From contig NC_088302.1 of the NCBI RefSeq assembly GCF_032854445.1, positions 44,866,645-44,930,644 on the forward strand: a DNA stretch of 64,000 bases, written 5' to 3'. Positions 47,300 to 59,203 of this stretch are shown piece by piece (position 1 is the first letter of the stretch; every line of letters starts with the position of its first letter). Both the position numbers and the translations under genes were made by a program. This stretch comes from Liolophura sinensis (Eukaryota; Mollusca; Polyplacophora; Chitonida; Chitonidae). The notes under the pieces are model-generated. The model worked only from the letters and a program-made list of their open reading frames with translations. It had not been told where the DNA came from and ran no database searches.

Positions 47300-50047
47300 A
47301 AGTTTAAAGGTATCACGTAAGAAGGTATCGGATTAAATTTAATCTCACCGATCTCTCTGTGTGAAAAACTTTCCCTGTTTATTTGCCTAAAATTCATAGA
47401 AGTTGAATTCTTGAATATACTCTTTTGTTTTGATATGCTGATAAATCCATTTAACATGTTCTTTCCAAAATGTTATAAAGCACGTATAGGGAAGTTCTCC
47501 AGATGAGGATTACAACAGTTACAGCCATGGTACTAGGGAGCGTGTGAACGGCTGCTATTGAAGGATCTACATGAACCATTAGTAAATGTAAAAAAACCTT
47601 GACTGAGGTCAACTGACAAGAAGCCGTGCTTCATCGGTTACTTGTGACCATTTGCCAACTATCACACTGTTGTCGTTCCTATGGTTTTACTTTCTTTTAT
47701 ATAGGCAGAAGAATGGATGCATTCAAGCAGATGTCCAGACGGTGCGCAGAAGCATCCCTATGCCTAACGTTTGCTCAGACATTCATTCAAAGTAACTATG
47801 TAGATGAAAACAATAAATTAAACCAAGAAAAACAAATAGACCTTCTGAGACAGGACAGACTAAGGACCAACAACAGCGGCTGACAGACATAGACTTGTCA
47901 GCTTTTTTTCTTCTAGGGCTTATTAACATGTCAAAGAAACGAATTAAAGTTCTTATCATAGGTCAAAGAAGCGAACAATAAAAGTTGCATTTCAAGATTT
48001 GCCGACGCGCCATGCCAGGCTCCCTATTCAACACTGAGTGTACGGGCTGACTTAGTAACATCTTCAGTTCAACAGTTCAAAAGGTGGACACGCTGCTTTC
48101 ACTTAATATACATTGATAGGTGGCTGACACGTGACCAACCACTTAATGAAACAAGGCCTACCATCTATAATTAAGAATCCGGAGTCACCTTTCAGTCGGC
48201 TCTAGTGTGTTTCTACACAGCTATCTGTGTATGGTTGGGTTTGGGATGTGATCATTTGCCGGTATCCGAGATTGCAATCGATGCCTTTTCAGGTCATCAG
48301 TGGTGTATACCCCATAACTTGTATGTTGTTAATCAGAATTTATTCTCCGCGGCCTGGGTGAAATGATAATGCTGGAAATATCCCGTTCAATTTTAGGGAG
48401 GAAGAAAGACAAAAGTACGAGTTATTTTAATCGTTATTTTTTCCTCCGTTATTTGAAGTTTTTTATTAAAAATTCAAAAGTGTAATCGTTCAAAATAGTT
48501 TTCGAGATGGTGAAGACTATTTAAATAATGAAAACATTCTGGGAGGTACCGGACCTCTTCGCCGTTTTCAAATCAGTTTCTTTGTGTACATGAGAATTTT
48601 GTGCCAGCTGACACATATTACCTACACATTTAAACCAGTTAATAACTCTGCCAATCAACCAATTCACCAGTCATCCCCCATAATAATTATCGGTTCTGTC
48701 GCCGATATATCATGGAGACCTATAATCAGCGGTTTATTCTCGAGGACATGTCCGTCATTTCACATCGGCGTTTGAAATGAGCTTGTCCCCACTCCGTATT
48801 AAGGTATCATCTGTTTGTTTAATTTAATCTGGTAAATGTTCCGATCTACCCCCCAATGTGACATTCAGGTAATCTAGTGAGTTGATGGTAAGGGGACAAT
48901 GTGAGTGTTTGCTTTGTAGTGATATACTGGCTGGGCGGGACTGATCTCTGTTAACATCATTTCACCCACACGACCTACCCTACACTGCACACGAAATAGA
49001 TGGCAGCCGACTCAATTCCCTCATGTAAACAATACTATTATTGGACACCTCGGATTGAGCTTAATTATAGACAACATTCCGGAGAGGCGATTTGAGTGAC
49101 AGTTGGACTCCGTGAAGGACTGTTAGCCCCTACTCAACATTCTCGGGGGTAAGCACTTCTTCGGAGATCAGTAGGTCAAATTGAATTTTCCACCTTTGTT
49201 CTTGGTGACACCTACGAGAATCAACGTGTTCTGGGTGACAAGGCAACCGTGAAATGTATCACCTGGAGCTGTCACTCATCTGGTCACATAACGACTCATA
49301 ACACGAAAGGGACTTGTGTGGAACCGCCTATCGTGGACCGGATGTCCACCATCTTGTCACCGGTCTCATCGCCTCTCCATTTTATCGCCTATCCTGTTTC
49401 ACCCACTATGTCCACTAGAACTAAACTCAAGTTATTTGATGGTGACTTGAACATCCAGAGGGGCAGTTAAGCTCTCAACTCTGTCGTCCCATCAAAAACT
49501 GAAGACAGCCGCGGACTTTGTGGCCTATCAAATAATGTTGTAATCCAATCATGGCTGTGTGTGGCTTCTGCTTCAGGTATAACCTGTCATTATCCAGCGA
49601 ATTGGAGGACACGAAGGTGTGAAGACGTGTAGAAATGCTATAGCTCTTTTTTGCTCATTACAAGCAGTTAGATCACAGGTCTGTCCCCACCCCGATACTT
49701 GAGACATCTTTCAGCGACATACCGTGTAATCAGGTGCAACTGACCCGTGTCAAATCATAGATCAGGAGAATATCCCACACAAAGACTACATCAGCTATTA
49801 CTGAAGAGAGATTAAATCTGAGAATTTTGAATTATTCTGAGCCAGCGAGAAAGTTTGAGCAACTCTTACAGTGACAAGGAATATTCGCCAGTTTTACATC
49901 ACAGTAACAGCTCACTCATACGACTTTATAATCAGTGTGTAGAGTTTTATGAAGACTATATAGGCCTAGAACCTATTATTTTGACGAAAAATCGTTTCTG
50001 CTTTGCACATAGGCTGTCAGTAATATGGCCCTTATTGTCTATGTTCA
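47300..50047. other. Intergenic, nothing firm
   Basis: An acceptor-like tract (tttactttcttttatatag) at ~47,686-47,705 precedes a short open frame containing MDAFKQMSRRCAEAS, with no donor or family match. No repeats are seen. Confidence 0.4.
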
Positions 50048-50228
50048 CCCTGGCTTCCACTCCGGACGTACGTGGGGAGGTCTGGCCACAACCTGCGGAT
50101 GGTCGGGGGTTTTCCCCGGGCTCTGCTCGTATTCCTCCCGCCATAATGCTGACCGCCGTCGTATGAGTGAAATATTCTTGAGTAGGACGTAAAAAAAAAC
50201 AGTAAAATAAATAAATTAATTAATAAAT
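50048..50228 (+). mobile_element. 5'-truncated SINE (main family)
   Basis: Starts in the centre ('ctggcttccactccggacgt'), then 'ggttttccccgggctctgct', 'ccataatgctgaccgccgtc', 'gtgaaatattcttgagtagg' and an AAATAAAT tail. The tRNA-like head is missing. Confidence 0.92.
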
Positions 50229-51654
50229 TGGCAACAACAGGTCTAGTTTCAAAGGAATGTGTAAAGAAATATCTATAGACTGCATTGATCCGCTTGGGTC
50301 TAGTCGAGTGTAGGTCTGAGATCATCGATATCACTGGTCCGTTCACTGATTTCTGGTCAGTGAGCGACTATTTTACTTGGTGATACAAAATGTCACCCTG
50401 TTCGATTGTCTACTGAAAAGGTTGACCTTACTCTGCGGAGGTCACGGAGTGAGAATTTAATGCGGATATTTCTAGATCTCCATGTGGCAATATCAGTGGC
50501 GATGTACATCCGTTTTATAACTGAACTGAAATCCGCACATAGGTTTCCGTATCACACCTTTCATTAAACTAAGGCAACCCCTGAAGATGTTCATCCTCGG
50601 AGCCAAGACAAAAAACATGGGTATATACCTTGGGTATATAACTAATTAGCCCTGGCGAATTTCACCATAGTCAACAAATTGGCAATATTGCTCCTGAATG
50701 CAAACAAACTGGAAATGTATCTGTACAAGGACCCTATAGATAATTAATACATTTTCACAGTATGTCCGAATTCAAATTCAAATGCACATATCAAAAGGTC
50801 TACAAAAGATACATTCAGAGAAAGATTTGAAAGTTATTGCGATATATAGCTGTCGTGATAACAAGGTATGAAGTGATGAGTCCAACGTTCGAATACATCT
50901 CTCATTGACAGTATTGCAGGCGGTTTTCTTTTACCCTCATAATATCCATGTGCACTGGCATTATGAAGAAACACGTGGCTGGCAAGACAGAATTTTATTC
51001 TTTAACCACCTATAACTATAGATATATGAAGTTCGCATTTTTCCTGCTGTAATGTTTCACTGCTTTTGCGAGACTTTCAGAACAGCTTACGTCGGGTTTG
51101 CACCTGTATGGTACGTTTACCCAAGAATAAAAATACCTTGTAGTACTGACGTGAAGGTGTCAGTACAGGGAAAACGCCTTCCCGAGACACGCCTCTCTGA
51201 GAAGACAAGGTAGCCTCTGTAATTAACACCATGTGAACACTGATGACTGCCAATAACCAGGCTTTTATTTACATTATACATCCCATATGATTTATATTTC
51301 GTTAGACATGCATCCTCTTTCATTATAACATATATCGAATTGCCTAATTTGTTTGGGCTATAGGCTCAGGGATCTCGTTTTACGAAAACTAAAATCCACC
51401 ACAAGAAGCCTTTTCTCCTTGTTAACCTGTGACTCGAATTTCATGTCTATTAAACAGCTATAAACACGGGATAATTTCTATATAAGTTAAACTAATGCGA
51501 AACTAGCCTCGAATCTGGACCATCTAAAGGCGTGGGAATCGCATAATTATTTATGCGTTCTTTTGTGTTGCATTGAGGATAAACGAGCAACGCTCTCCTA
51601 ACTGTTAACAGCTATAGGTGTTTTTAACAATCTGAAAAACAAAGCGTGAGGGAC

Positions 51655-51666
51655 CGCGCATGCGCA
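51655..51666. promoter_or_regulatory. NRF-1-type palindrome CGCGCATGCGCA
   Basis: Perfect match to the GCGCATGCGC palindrome bound by NRF-1 in animal promoters, in a window otherwise poor in CpG-rich words. It suggests a promoter near 51.7 kb; direction is not determined. Confidence 0.4.
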
Positions 51667-51913
51667 AGAGTAACTGCTCATTTCAGCAAAGGGTCCGTCA
51701 CACGCCGAGTTCATCGATGTCTGCCAATGTTTCTGTCTTTGCCCCAAATACGAGCTTCGTTTATCCGTCTGCCGTAGGATTGCTGTAGAGGAATTCCTAC
51801 ACTGATCTCTGACCATAAATATTTGTGTATGTCTCGCCGTGTCAATCTTGTGTCACAATGGCCGATTCTCGGTTAGATGGATCAGACAAGACAACAAACA
51901 GACAGCGTTGTTT

Positions 51914-52030
51914 ATGTGGTCTTTGATCCTCACCTTACTTCAGATGATCCATGCAGTCCTCATAGACGATAAACATTCAATTGTCAGTCTTGGCGAAAAT
52001 TATCCATGTTATCTAATTATTCGCCAATAA
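51914..52030 (+). CDS. Possible signal-peptide ORF (38 aa), uncertain
   Basis: ATG to TAA ORF beginning MWSLILTLLQMIHA, a textbook-like signal peptide, followed by VLIDDKHSIVSLGENYP. It lies ~250 bp downstream of the NRF-1-type site. An earlier ATG in another frame (51858, acaATGG context, starts MADSRLDGSDK, 22 codons) would be read first. It could be a tiny secreted peptide, the first coding exon of a longer protein, or chance. Confidence 0.22.
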   Translation: MWSLILTLLQMIHAVLIDDKHSIVSLGENYPCYLIIRQ

Positions 52031-52318
52031 TTCGAAATTGTTAAAAGCTGCACTCGACTGGAACATCATTTGAACTTTTGTGTTATTATAACACGCTTAA
52101 AGGCTTGTTAAGTAAAGGTTTCAGAATAGCAATCCGCCATTGTGTTTATTACTGACAGGAATCGTGATTAAAATCAGTGGACTACTGTCTGTCTAGTTTT
52201 CAGTAACTCCAATGTCCCTATGCTTTATGCGGACCAGCCTTGGACTGAGGGTTAACCTTACATCTGAGGCCGATCATGAGTTTGAAACCTGTTATTTGGG
52301 GGGGTTTCAAAGTGATAC

Positions 52319-52528
52319 TTAGTTTGTCTCAGTTCTTATCACTCCTGGGTGAGTGTCACTATTACCGTGAGTAATCACTCTTTTGTTTCCTTGAGCCTTC
52401 TTGTGTTGCATGATCATTGACAAGAAGGTCGTATATAAGTTACCCGCCAGACAGTCACTTTTGAGATCGTCGATGACTGAAGGAAGGTCGATTTCTGGCA
52501 CGTCCATTTGTATCTTGCAGACTTTTTG
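52319..52528 (-). CDS. Candidate terminal exon of an unidentified minus-strand gene
   Basis: Acceptor ctgttcaaatag|caaaaag, open for 69 codons to TAA, reading MDVPEIDLPSVIDDLKSD and LYTTFLSMIMQHKKAQGNKR. The composition looks like a folded helical protein, not AT-rich noise. Phase 0 at its start fits the phase-0 donor of 53930-54193. AATAAA on the minus strand at 52150-52145 lies ~170 nt past the stop. I do not recognise the family. Confidence 0.4.
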   Translation of the reverse strand, partial: QKVCKIQMDVPEIDLPSVIDDLKSDCLAGNLYTTFLSMIMQHKKAQGNKRVITHGNSDTHPGVIRTETN

Positions 52529-53929
52529 CTATTTGAACAGAGGCAATGAAACGTGCTAATGCAAACGTGAGTTTTGTGCAATACGTTTTTGTATTAATCT
52601 GGGAATTAATGGGGCTTCAAGTTGAAATATCTACCATTAATTCTAGAAGCAACTCAAAGCACCCATTTTTAGTACATCCTCGTGGTGCTTTATAAACACT
52701 TGAACATAAGAGTAACTCAGCTACCTATATTTGTAGTCGTCATGGACATTATTCACGGACTACGAAACTGAAATATGTATCGAAAAACCAGAATATCGAC
52801 TGACTATCCTGTAATTCTTTCAATTATATTCTCTTCATCACTGAGAACTGATTACTGCTTCTCTCTTATTCGTGTTCCCATTTTAATTTCCTATTTGTAT
52901 ACATGTATTATTTCTAACACATTCGTTTTAAAATATTTTTGGAAATGAGTCATTCTGTTATCGACTTAGAACATTCCTCCATGGTCTACGACTGGTACAC
53001 GAATGTCGGACTTGACTCTTATATTCTATCAGACAAGAATAATGGACGCTCCAGAGCTGTAATCGCAAGACTAGGTTCCAAATCAACATTTGACACAAAC
53101 TAAAGAGGTATATAAACTAAGAAATTCTAACGGAGTTATACGTAAAGAGAAACAGTCAACAGTTTTCAATGATGCTGGGAAGGCTTAAAAAATGTTCTAG
53201 ACGATGGATCATGCTAGTTTATAAGTTGTCGCAGTTTTGAAAAAAATATGCATCTCTGTTATAGTGCTGTGATTGCAACTGTTTTATCCAATGATGCGTA
53301 CATCGCCTTACGTATTATGCTGTACATCTTTAACTAAATTATGCCGCTGTAGAACAGCGCCCTCCAGTACAGTATTGCTATCCAAGTATAAGAATAATTA
53401 ACAATATCATAAGTAAACCTATTGCTGTTGACAAGTAACCAGTATCGTCTTTGTACAGATGTATGCCCAAGTATGATGTATAGAGTCCAGACACCATGTA
53501 GTTTGCTTCAAATCTGGTAAGATGGGTATATTTCATTAAAGCGTTTTCTACATATGGGCTGTTTTAAGCCCACAAGTCATCTATGTACCGTCTAAACACT
53601 CACACGAATAGTTAGTTGTACCTCAAGGTAATTGTAGCTAAGCTGCATTTATGTCAATGTAACAAATCTTCAAGTGAACTAAATACCCATATCTTCGTTC
53701 TTGAAGAAAGTCTTAATAAAGACATACAATTGCCGTTGCGTTTGCTTTCATGACAGGTGTTTTTCTGCACTAATTGCTTGTCCATTCAAAGAGAAAATTC
53801 ATCACACTTTATTCCTGTCATAACCGGCTTGTTGTTTGGTTGAGATGTACTAACCGCTGTCTCCTCCAACACCTCGTAACACGGGGAGAGTAAGAGGCCG
53901 CCGTCAGTCTTCGGCGAATGTGACGTTAC

Positions 53930-54193
53930 CTTTGTGGCTGTAGCAGACCGGTTTGTGAGAGGGACGTCTGTGTAGGATCCGAGGCGTGACCGAGGTCCCA
54001 AGTCCTCTATGTCAAGCCGAGTTACCGGTGAAGTCGCTTGTACGTCTTCACAAGCCCGAATGCCAGACACCCAACGCTCTTTCTGAGCGCGCACGCCTGT
54101 TTTGATATCAAGTGCCACTTTACCTCTGATCGCTGTGAAATGGCGAACACGCTTGTCTTTGATGGATTTACTTACTCTAGGTCTGCTATCACA
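53930..54193 (-). CDS. Candidate internal exon of the same unidentified gene
   Basis: Acceptor gaatcccag|tgtga, donor gccacaaag|gtaacg, exactly 264 nt = 88 open codons with phase 0 at both ends. Reads KDKRVRHFTAIRGKVALDIK and RAQKERWVSGIRACEDVQ, then a Thr/Ser-rich end. G+C and CpG are higher than in the flanks. The frame stays open past the donor to 53,784, so an unspliced terminal form is also possible. No in-frame ATG, so an upstream exon is needed. Family not recognised. Confidence 0.4.
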
Positions 54194-54639
54194 CTGGGAT
54201 TCATTTCATGTCAGTAATTGGTTCAAGCAACTTATCAAGTCCCTCCCTGGCTAACCTTTACCGTGTCCCCCTTTAGTCTCACTAACATATTGCCATTAAG
54301 TCATTATGTGCGGTGAAGTGTTCCAAGCTGGAGATGGTGTCTGTTTATATTCACATGAACTCCGCTAATGCAGAGGTAAGGGTGTTTTGGCGTCGTCAGA
54401 TTTACTGAAATATGTCGGGATATAAACCGTGTACCCTGAAGGTAAGATATCTAAATCTTTATAGATAAAAAGTTATATACATATAGATTTCTTTATATAG
54501 TATTTTTAAAATATGCTGGTTTTCGAGTTTTAACTGTTTTGTTTTTTTCTTATCTGATTTTAAACATGTCCGAACATTTTTGTTTCGTATTTGATGTTCT
54601 CACTGCCATATCGAAAACCTTAATCGCCTTGTGTTTTCA

Positions 54640-54715
54640 CCTTGTTCTCGCCATGATATGGCTGAAATATTGCCGATGTGGCGTTAAGTGATAATCATTC
54701 TTACATTCATTTTGA
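54640..54715 (+). mobile_element. Fragment of the second SINE family (3' end)
   Basis: 'ctcgccatgatatggctgaa' + 'atattgccgatgtggcgtta' + 'agtgataatcattc'. Plus-strand counterpart of the fragment at 43.4 kb. Confidence 0.8.
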
Positions 54716-55439
54716 AATGTCCCGATCTGTGGCATTAATTTCTGAAAATTTAGCTGAAATCCGAATCGGGTTTACGTGTATACGTGTAGTATGCAGGTAA
54801 GATATCTTAATATTGTAACGTTCCGATTTATCACAATGGTTTCTGTCTATTAGTTAGTTGTGTAGATATCAGTACACACGTGTACCGCTCTGTATTGTCT
54901 TGGATACTCCAGGTTCTTAATATCTGTTAATTTTGTAATTATGAAAAACAAAAACCGATTTGGAGCGTATATATTAATGAAAAAAGAAAACAACCGTCAA
55001 GGGCTTGTTAACGAATCAAAGGCTAAAGGAGAGCTCACAAACGCGTTGAGAGAAATTTGACGAATACGTCTAATTAACATATCTAATTATTCAAAACAGT
55101 TCGCTAAGTGTTACAGTGTTATCCCCAATATTCAAACAATCTGTTTCTATTGTACCGAATATGAAAGTGTGTATAGGTAAGATGGAAGCAGGAGAATACA
55201 GCGTTGTGTATCTTTTGTTATGACATTTCTTTTATTAAACCCATCCATTTTGTCTCATATACCAAAAGTACCACGTCATTATGTGATTCCGTCTATATAA
55301 TTAAGATGTACAGCATAGAGAGAAAAGCCCGAGCAGCGAGGACATTGTGATAGCTGGCAAATGGTCAGACGTAACCGGTGAAATACGGCCTCTTAAGTAA
55401 ACTGGAATATACTAAATATGTACATCTACAGCAGTCAAA

Positions 55440-55900
55440 GACAGTTTGGACCTTGGCATAGAGGTACATGTAATAAATAAGCCTGCTAGAGGTACATGTA
55501 ATAAATAACCTTGCTAGAGGTACATGTCATGATGAACCCTGACACAGGTACGTATAATGATAAACCCAGGTAGAGGTACATATAATGGTGAATATAGGTA
55601 GACGTTATGATAAACCCAGGTAGAGGTACATATAATGGTGAATATAGGTAGACGTTATGATAAACCCAGGTGGAGGTACATATAATGATGAATATAGGTA
55701 GACGTACATGGAATGATGAACCATGAGATTACATATAATGATGATCCATATAGGGTGCATGTATTGTAATGATGAACTTTTGTTGACTTACATGTAATGA
55801 CGAACCTTGGTAGATGTATGCATAATAATGAACTGGGCAGTTCGATATATATATGTAATGATGAAAACTTGAGAAAGGTATGTTATGATGAACCAGTTTA
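55440..55900. repeat. Degenerate ~30-bp array with a ~53-bp higher-order unit
   Basis: Repeated 'agaggtacatataatg.tgaa' with 'taaacccaggt' or 'tataggtagacgttatga' between copies. The best-kept part (55,556-55,705) repeats as a longer unit; the rest is decayed. Confidence 0.8.
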
Positions 55901-55902
55901 GA

Positions 55903-56110
55903 GGTACATGCAGTGGGGAAATCTGGTGGAGGTATATGCAGTGGAAAACTCTGGTGGGGGTATATGCAATGGGGAAATCTGGTGGGGGTGTATGCAGTCG
56001 GGAAATCTGGTGGGGGTATGTGCAGTGGAAAACTCTGGTGGGGATATATGCAATGGGGAAATCTGGTGGGGGTATATGCAATGGGGAAATCTGGTGGGGG
56101 TATATGCAAC
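55903..56110. repeat. 28-bp tandem array, ~7 copies
   Basis: Unit 'ggtgggggtatatgcaatgg' + 'ggaaatct', period 28, with a variant 'ggaaaactct'. Since 28 is not a multiple of 3 and the unit has no stop in most frames, long repetitive ORFs appear on both strands; these are not genes. Confidence 0.95.
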
Positions 56111-57446
56111 GAATGACAGCTGATGTTACATCGCGTTGTCAAAACCATTTATGGGACTTTATTGTGCACGCTTGGGTGGCATTGCGAATAGTTAACAACT
56201 TCACCTCGGGCTGTACAATGACTGTAAACCCATAAAATGTTGTTACGTACATTATGGCCATGCAGTTGTAGTATTGTTCATACACGGAATTGTGTAGGAA
56301 TACAAGCATATGGCCAGCTTGAGAGGTAAGCCGATGTGCTGACTTCTGGAAGACATATTTACCGGTCATGCTCAATAAAATAGGCTTGGGGACGTAAATA
56401 GCTTAGTCGGTCTTTGAGTGGCTAGGTATTTGATAAGAGGTAATCCGTGCCAGTTAAGTCTGATCATAATGAGATTGCAGTTTGACTGGGAGCGCACGCG
56501 AAGGACCACTTCATCGGTGTCTCCCTCTTAATTGAACCGCGAACTTTGGCTAGCCAGGTTCAGCCCCCGAAATCCCTTCACCCTTCTCTAAGGTCACGTC
56601 TGTTGCGTTCAAGTCTTTTTTTCTCTCACCGGTAATAAGGGGGCTGCGTCAGGGGACGAACCCAAACGTGGTCAAGGTCATCCGAGCCTCTGGCGCACAC
56701 GTCAGTTGATAAATATGTCAATAAATGCTTCAAGAGGCATTGCCATTTTTTTACAAGGTACAAGAAAGAAACAATAACAGAACAAGTTTAACAACACATG
56801 GGGGTTAAGACCAAACAAGGCTCGAGTTAATGTTCATACAACATTACAGCGATGTCCTGTGCCTAGAGCCAAGCTAAAAGCATAGCGCGGTATCCGGGGA
56901 ATGATTGGCGGAGTGTACATGCTATAGGTGAAGATCTGTCCTTCACGACTCTCTCATTCACACCACACAGGCCTTCTACGGGCGAGAACCAGCTCCAAAG
57001 AGACACAATCCTGATTAGAAGTGCGTCCGTCTTATAGTCAACTTGACAAATGTTTACCCTGGTTTATTTAGTCCGAGTTATCACCCTGAAATTGCTCGGT
57101 TGTCCAACCGACGGCTTTGCGTTTGTAATTGCATTGCGTGCACCCGGTTTTAGAGCTACTTCGATGAAGATATTACTTTAAAAACTGTACATCAAACAAA
57201 CAGTTTTTATATTGTTTGAAATGTTAAGGTGAGTTCCTGTCAGAGAAAGTATAGAAAAGGTATCTGAACTCCTATTTTAATGTTGTGATAACCATGACTC
57301 CCGCCTTTGAAACTTTTTGTAAGCCTTATGGTATACAGATCTTAATGCTCCGAAACACACGTATTACAAGATTTTCATTTCCACAAGGCTCTGGAATATG
57401 TAAAAAAATTGAGTCTAATGAGTACAGTGCTGACACGTAAATTATG
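56111..57446. other. Spacer between arrays
   Basis: No repeats. A minus-strand open stretch near 56,600-56,780 ends at a donor-like taccg|gtgaga but has no good acceptor, so no call is made. Confidence 0.4.
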
Positions 57447-59203
57447 ATAGACAAACCGATGTCTCAATAACGATCCACATGTGTGAACATCCACTGTGTG
57501 TAAAGTTTGCTGTAGACAAGCCGATGTGGTAAATCTCCATGACAAAATGGATGGTCCACATTTGTGAGATCTCATATCCACTGGGTGTAAAGTTTGCTGT
57601 AGACAAGCCGATGTGGTAACTCTCCATGACAAAAAGGATGGTCCATATGTGTGAGATCTAAGATCCACTGTGTGTAAAGTTTGCTGTAGACACGCCGATG
57701 TGGTACAGTCTCCATGACAAAATGGATAATCCACTTTTGTGAGATCTCATATCCACTGTTTGTAAAGTTTGCTGTAATCACGCCGATGTGGTACAGTCTC
57801 CAGAAAGGGATGATCTACATTTGTGAACTCTAAGGTCTACTGTGTGTAAAGTTTGCTGTAGACAAGCCGATGTGGTAAATCTCCATGACAAAATGGATGG
57901 TCCACATTTGTGAGATCTCATATCCACTGTGTGTAAAGTTTGCTGTAGACAAGCCGATGTGGTAACTCTCCATGACAAAGTGGATGGTCCACATGTGTGA
58001 GATCTCATATCCACTGTGTGTAAAGTTTGCTGTAGACACGCCGATGTGGTACAGTCTCAATGACAAAATGGATGGTCCACGTGTGTGAGATCTCATATCC
58101 ACTGTTTGTAAAGTTTGCTGTAATCACGCCGATGTGGTACAGTCTCCAGAAAGGGATGATCTACATTTGTGAACTCTAAGGTCTACTGTGTGTAAAGTTT
58201 GCTGTAGACAAGCCGATGTGGTAAATCTCCATGACAAAATGGATGGTCCACATTTGTGAGATCTCATATCCACTGGGCGTAAAGTTTGCTGTAGACAAGC
58301 CGATGTGGTACAGTCTCAATGACAAAATGGATGGTCCACGTGTGTGAGATCTCATATCCACTGTGTGTAAAGTTTGCTGTAGACAAGCCGATGCGGTACA
58401 GTCTCCAGAAAGGGATGATCTACATTTGTGAACTCTAAGGTCCACTGTGTGTAAAGTTTGCTGTAGACAAGCCGATGCGGTACAGTCTCCATGACAAAAT
58501 GGATGGTCCACATTTGTGAAATCTCATATTCACTGTATGTAAAGTTTGCTGTACACACGCCGATGTGGTACAGTCTCCATGACAAAATGGATGGTCCACA
58601 TTTGTGAGATCTCATATCCACTGTACGTAAAGTTTGCTGTAGACACGCCGATGTGGTACAGTCTCCATGACAAAATGGATGGTCCACATGTGTGAGATCT
58701 CATATCCACTGTATGTAAAGTTTGCTGTAGACAAGCCGATGTGGTACAGTCTAAAGAAAGGGATGGTCTACATTTGTGAACTCTGAGGTCCACTGTGTGT
58801 AAAGTTTGCTGTAGACAAGCCGATGCGGTACAGTCTCCATGACAAAATGAATGGTCCATATGTGTGAGATCTCATATCCACTGTGTGTAAAGTTTGCTGT
58901 AGACAAGCCGATGTGGTACAGTCTAAAGAAAGGGATGGTCTACATTTGTGAACTCTGAGGTCCACAGTGTGTAAAGTTTGCTGTAGACAAGCCGATGCGG
59001 TACAGTCTCCATGACAAAATGAATGGTCCATATGTGTGAGATCTCATATCCACTGTGTGTAAAGTTTGCTGTAGACAAGCCGATGTGGTACAGTCTCCAG
59101 AAAGGGATGATCTACATTTGTGAACTCTAAAGGTACACTATGTGTAAAATTTGCTGTAGACAAGCCCATGTGGACATGTCTCCATAACGAAATAGATGAA
59201 CCG
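57447..59203. repeat. Satellite: ~86-bp monomers, ~20 copies, in higher-order units
   Basis: Each monomer carries 'taaagtttgctgtagacaag' + 'ccgatgtggtacagtct'. Type A monomers continue 'ccatgacaaaatggatggtc'; shorter type B continue 'ccagaaagggatgatctac'. The core recurs at 57502, 57848 and 58194 (exact 346-bp units, A-A-A-B), and at 58717, 58889 and 59061 (exact 172-bp units, A-B). Edge copies are degenerate. Minus-strand ORFs across it are by-products. Confidence 0.97.

Noticed and set aside
52237-52295. tRNA-like word 'atgagtttgaaacctg' as a SINE head
   Set aside because: No centre or tail of either SINE family follows.
55729-56148. 139-codon minus-strand ORF with repeated Pro/Tyr/His peptide
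   Set aside because: Fully explained by the 28-bp array, which is open in several frames on both strands.
57375-59031. Series of minus-strand ORFs of 60-119 codons with Cys/His-rich repeats
   Set aside because: They are translations of the ~86-bp satellite; the frame shifts from unit to unit and no splice or start context exists.
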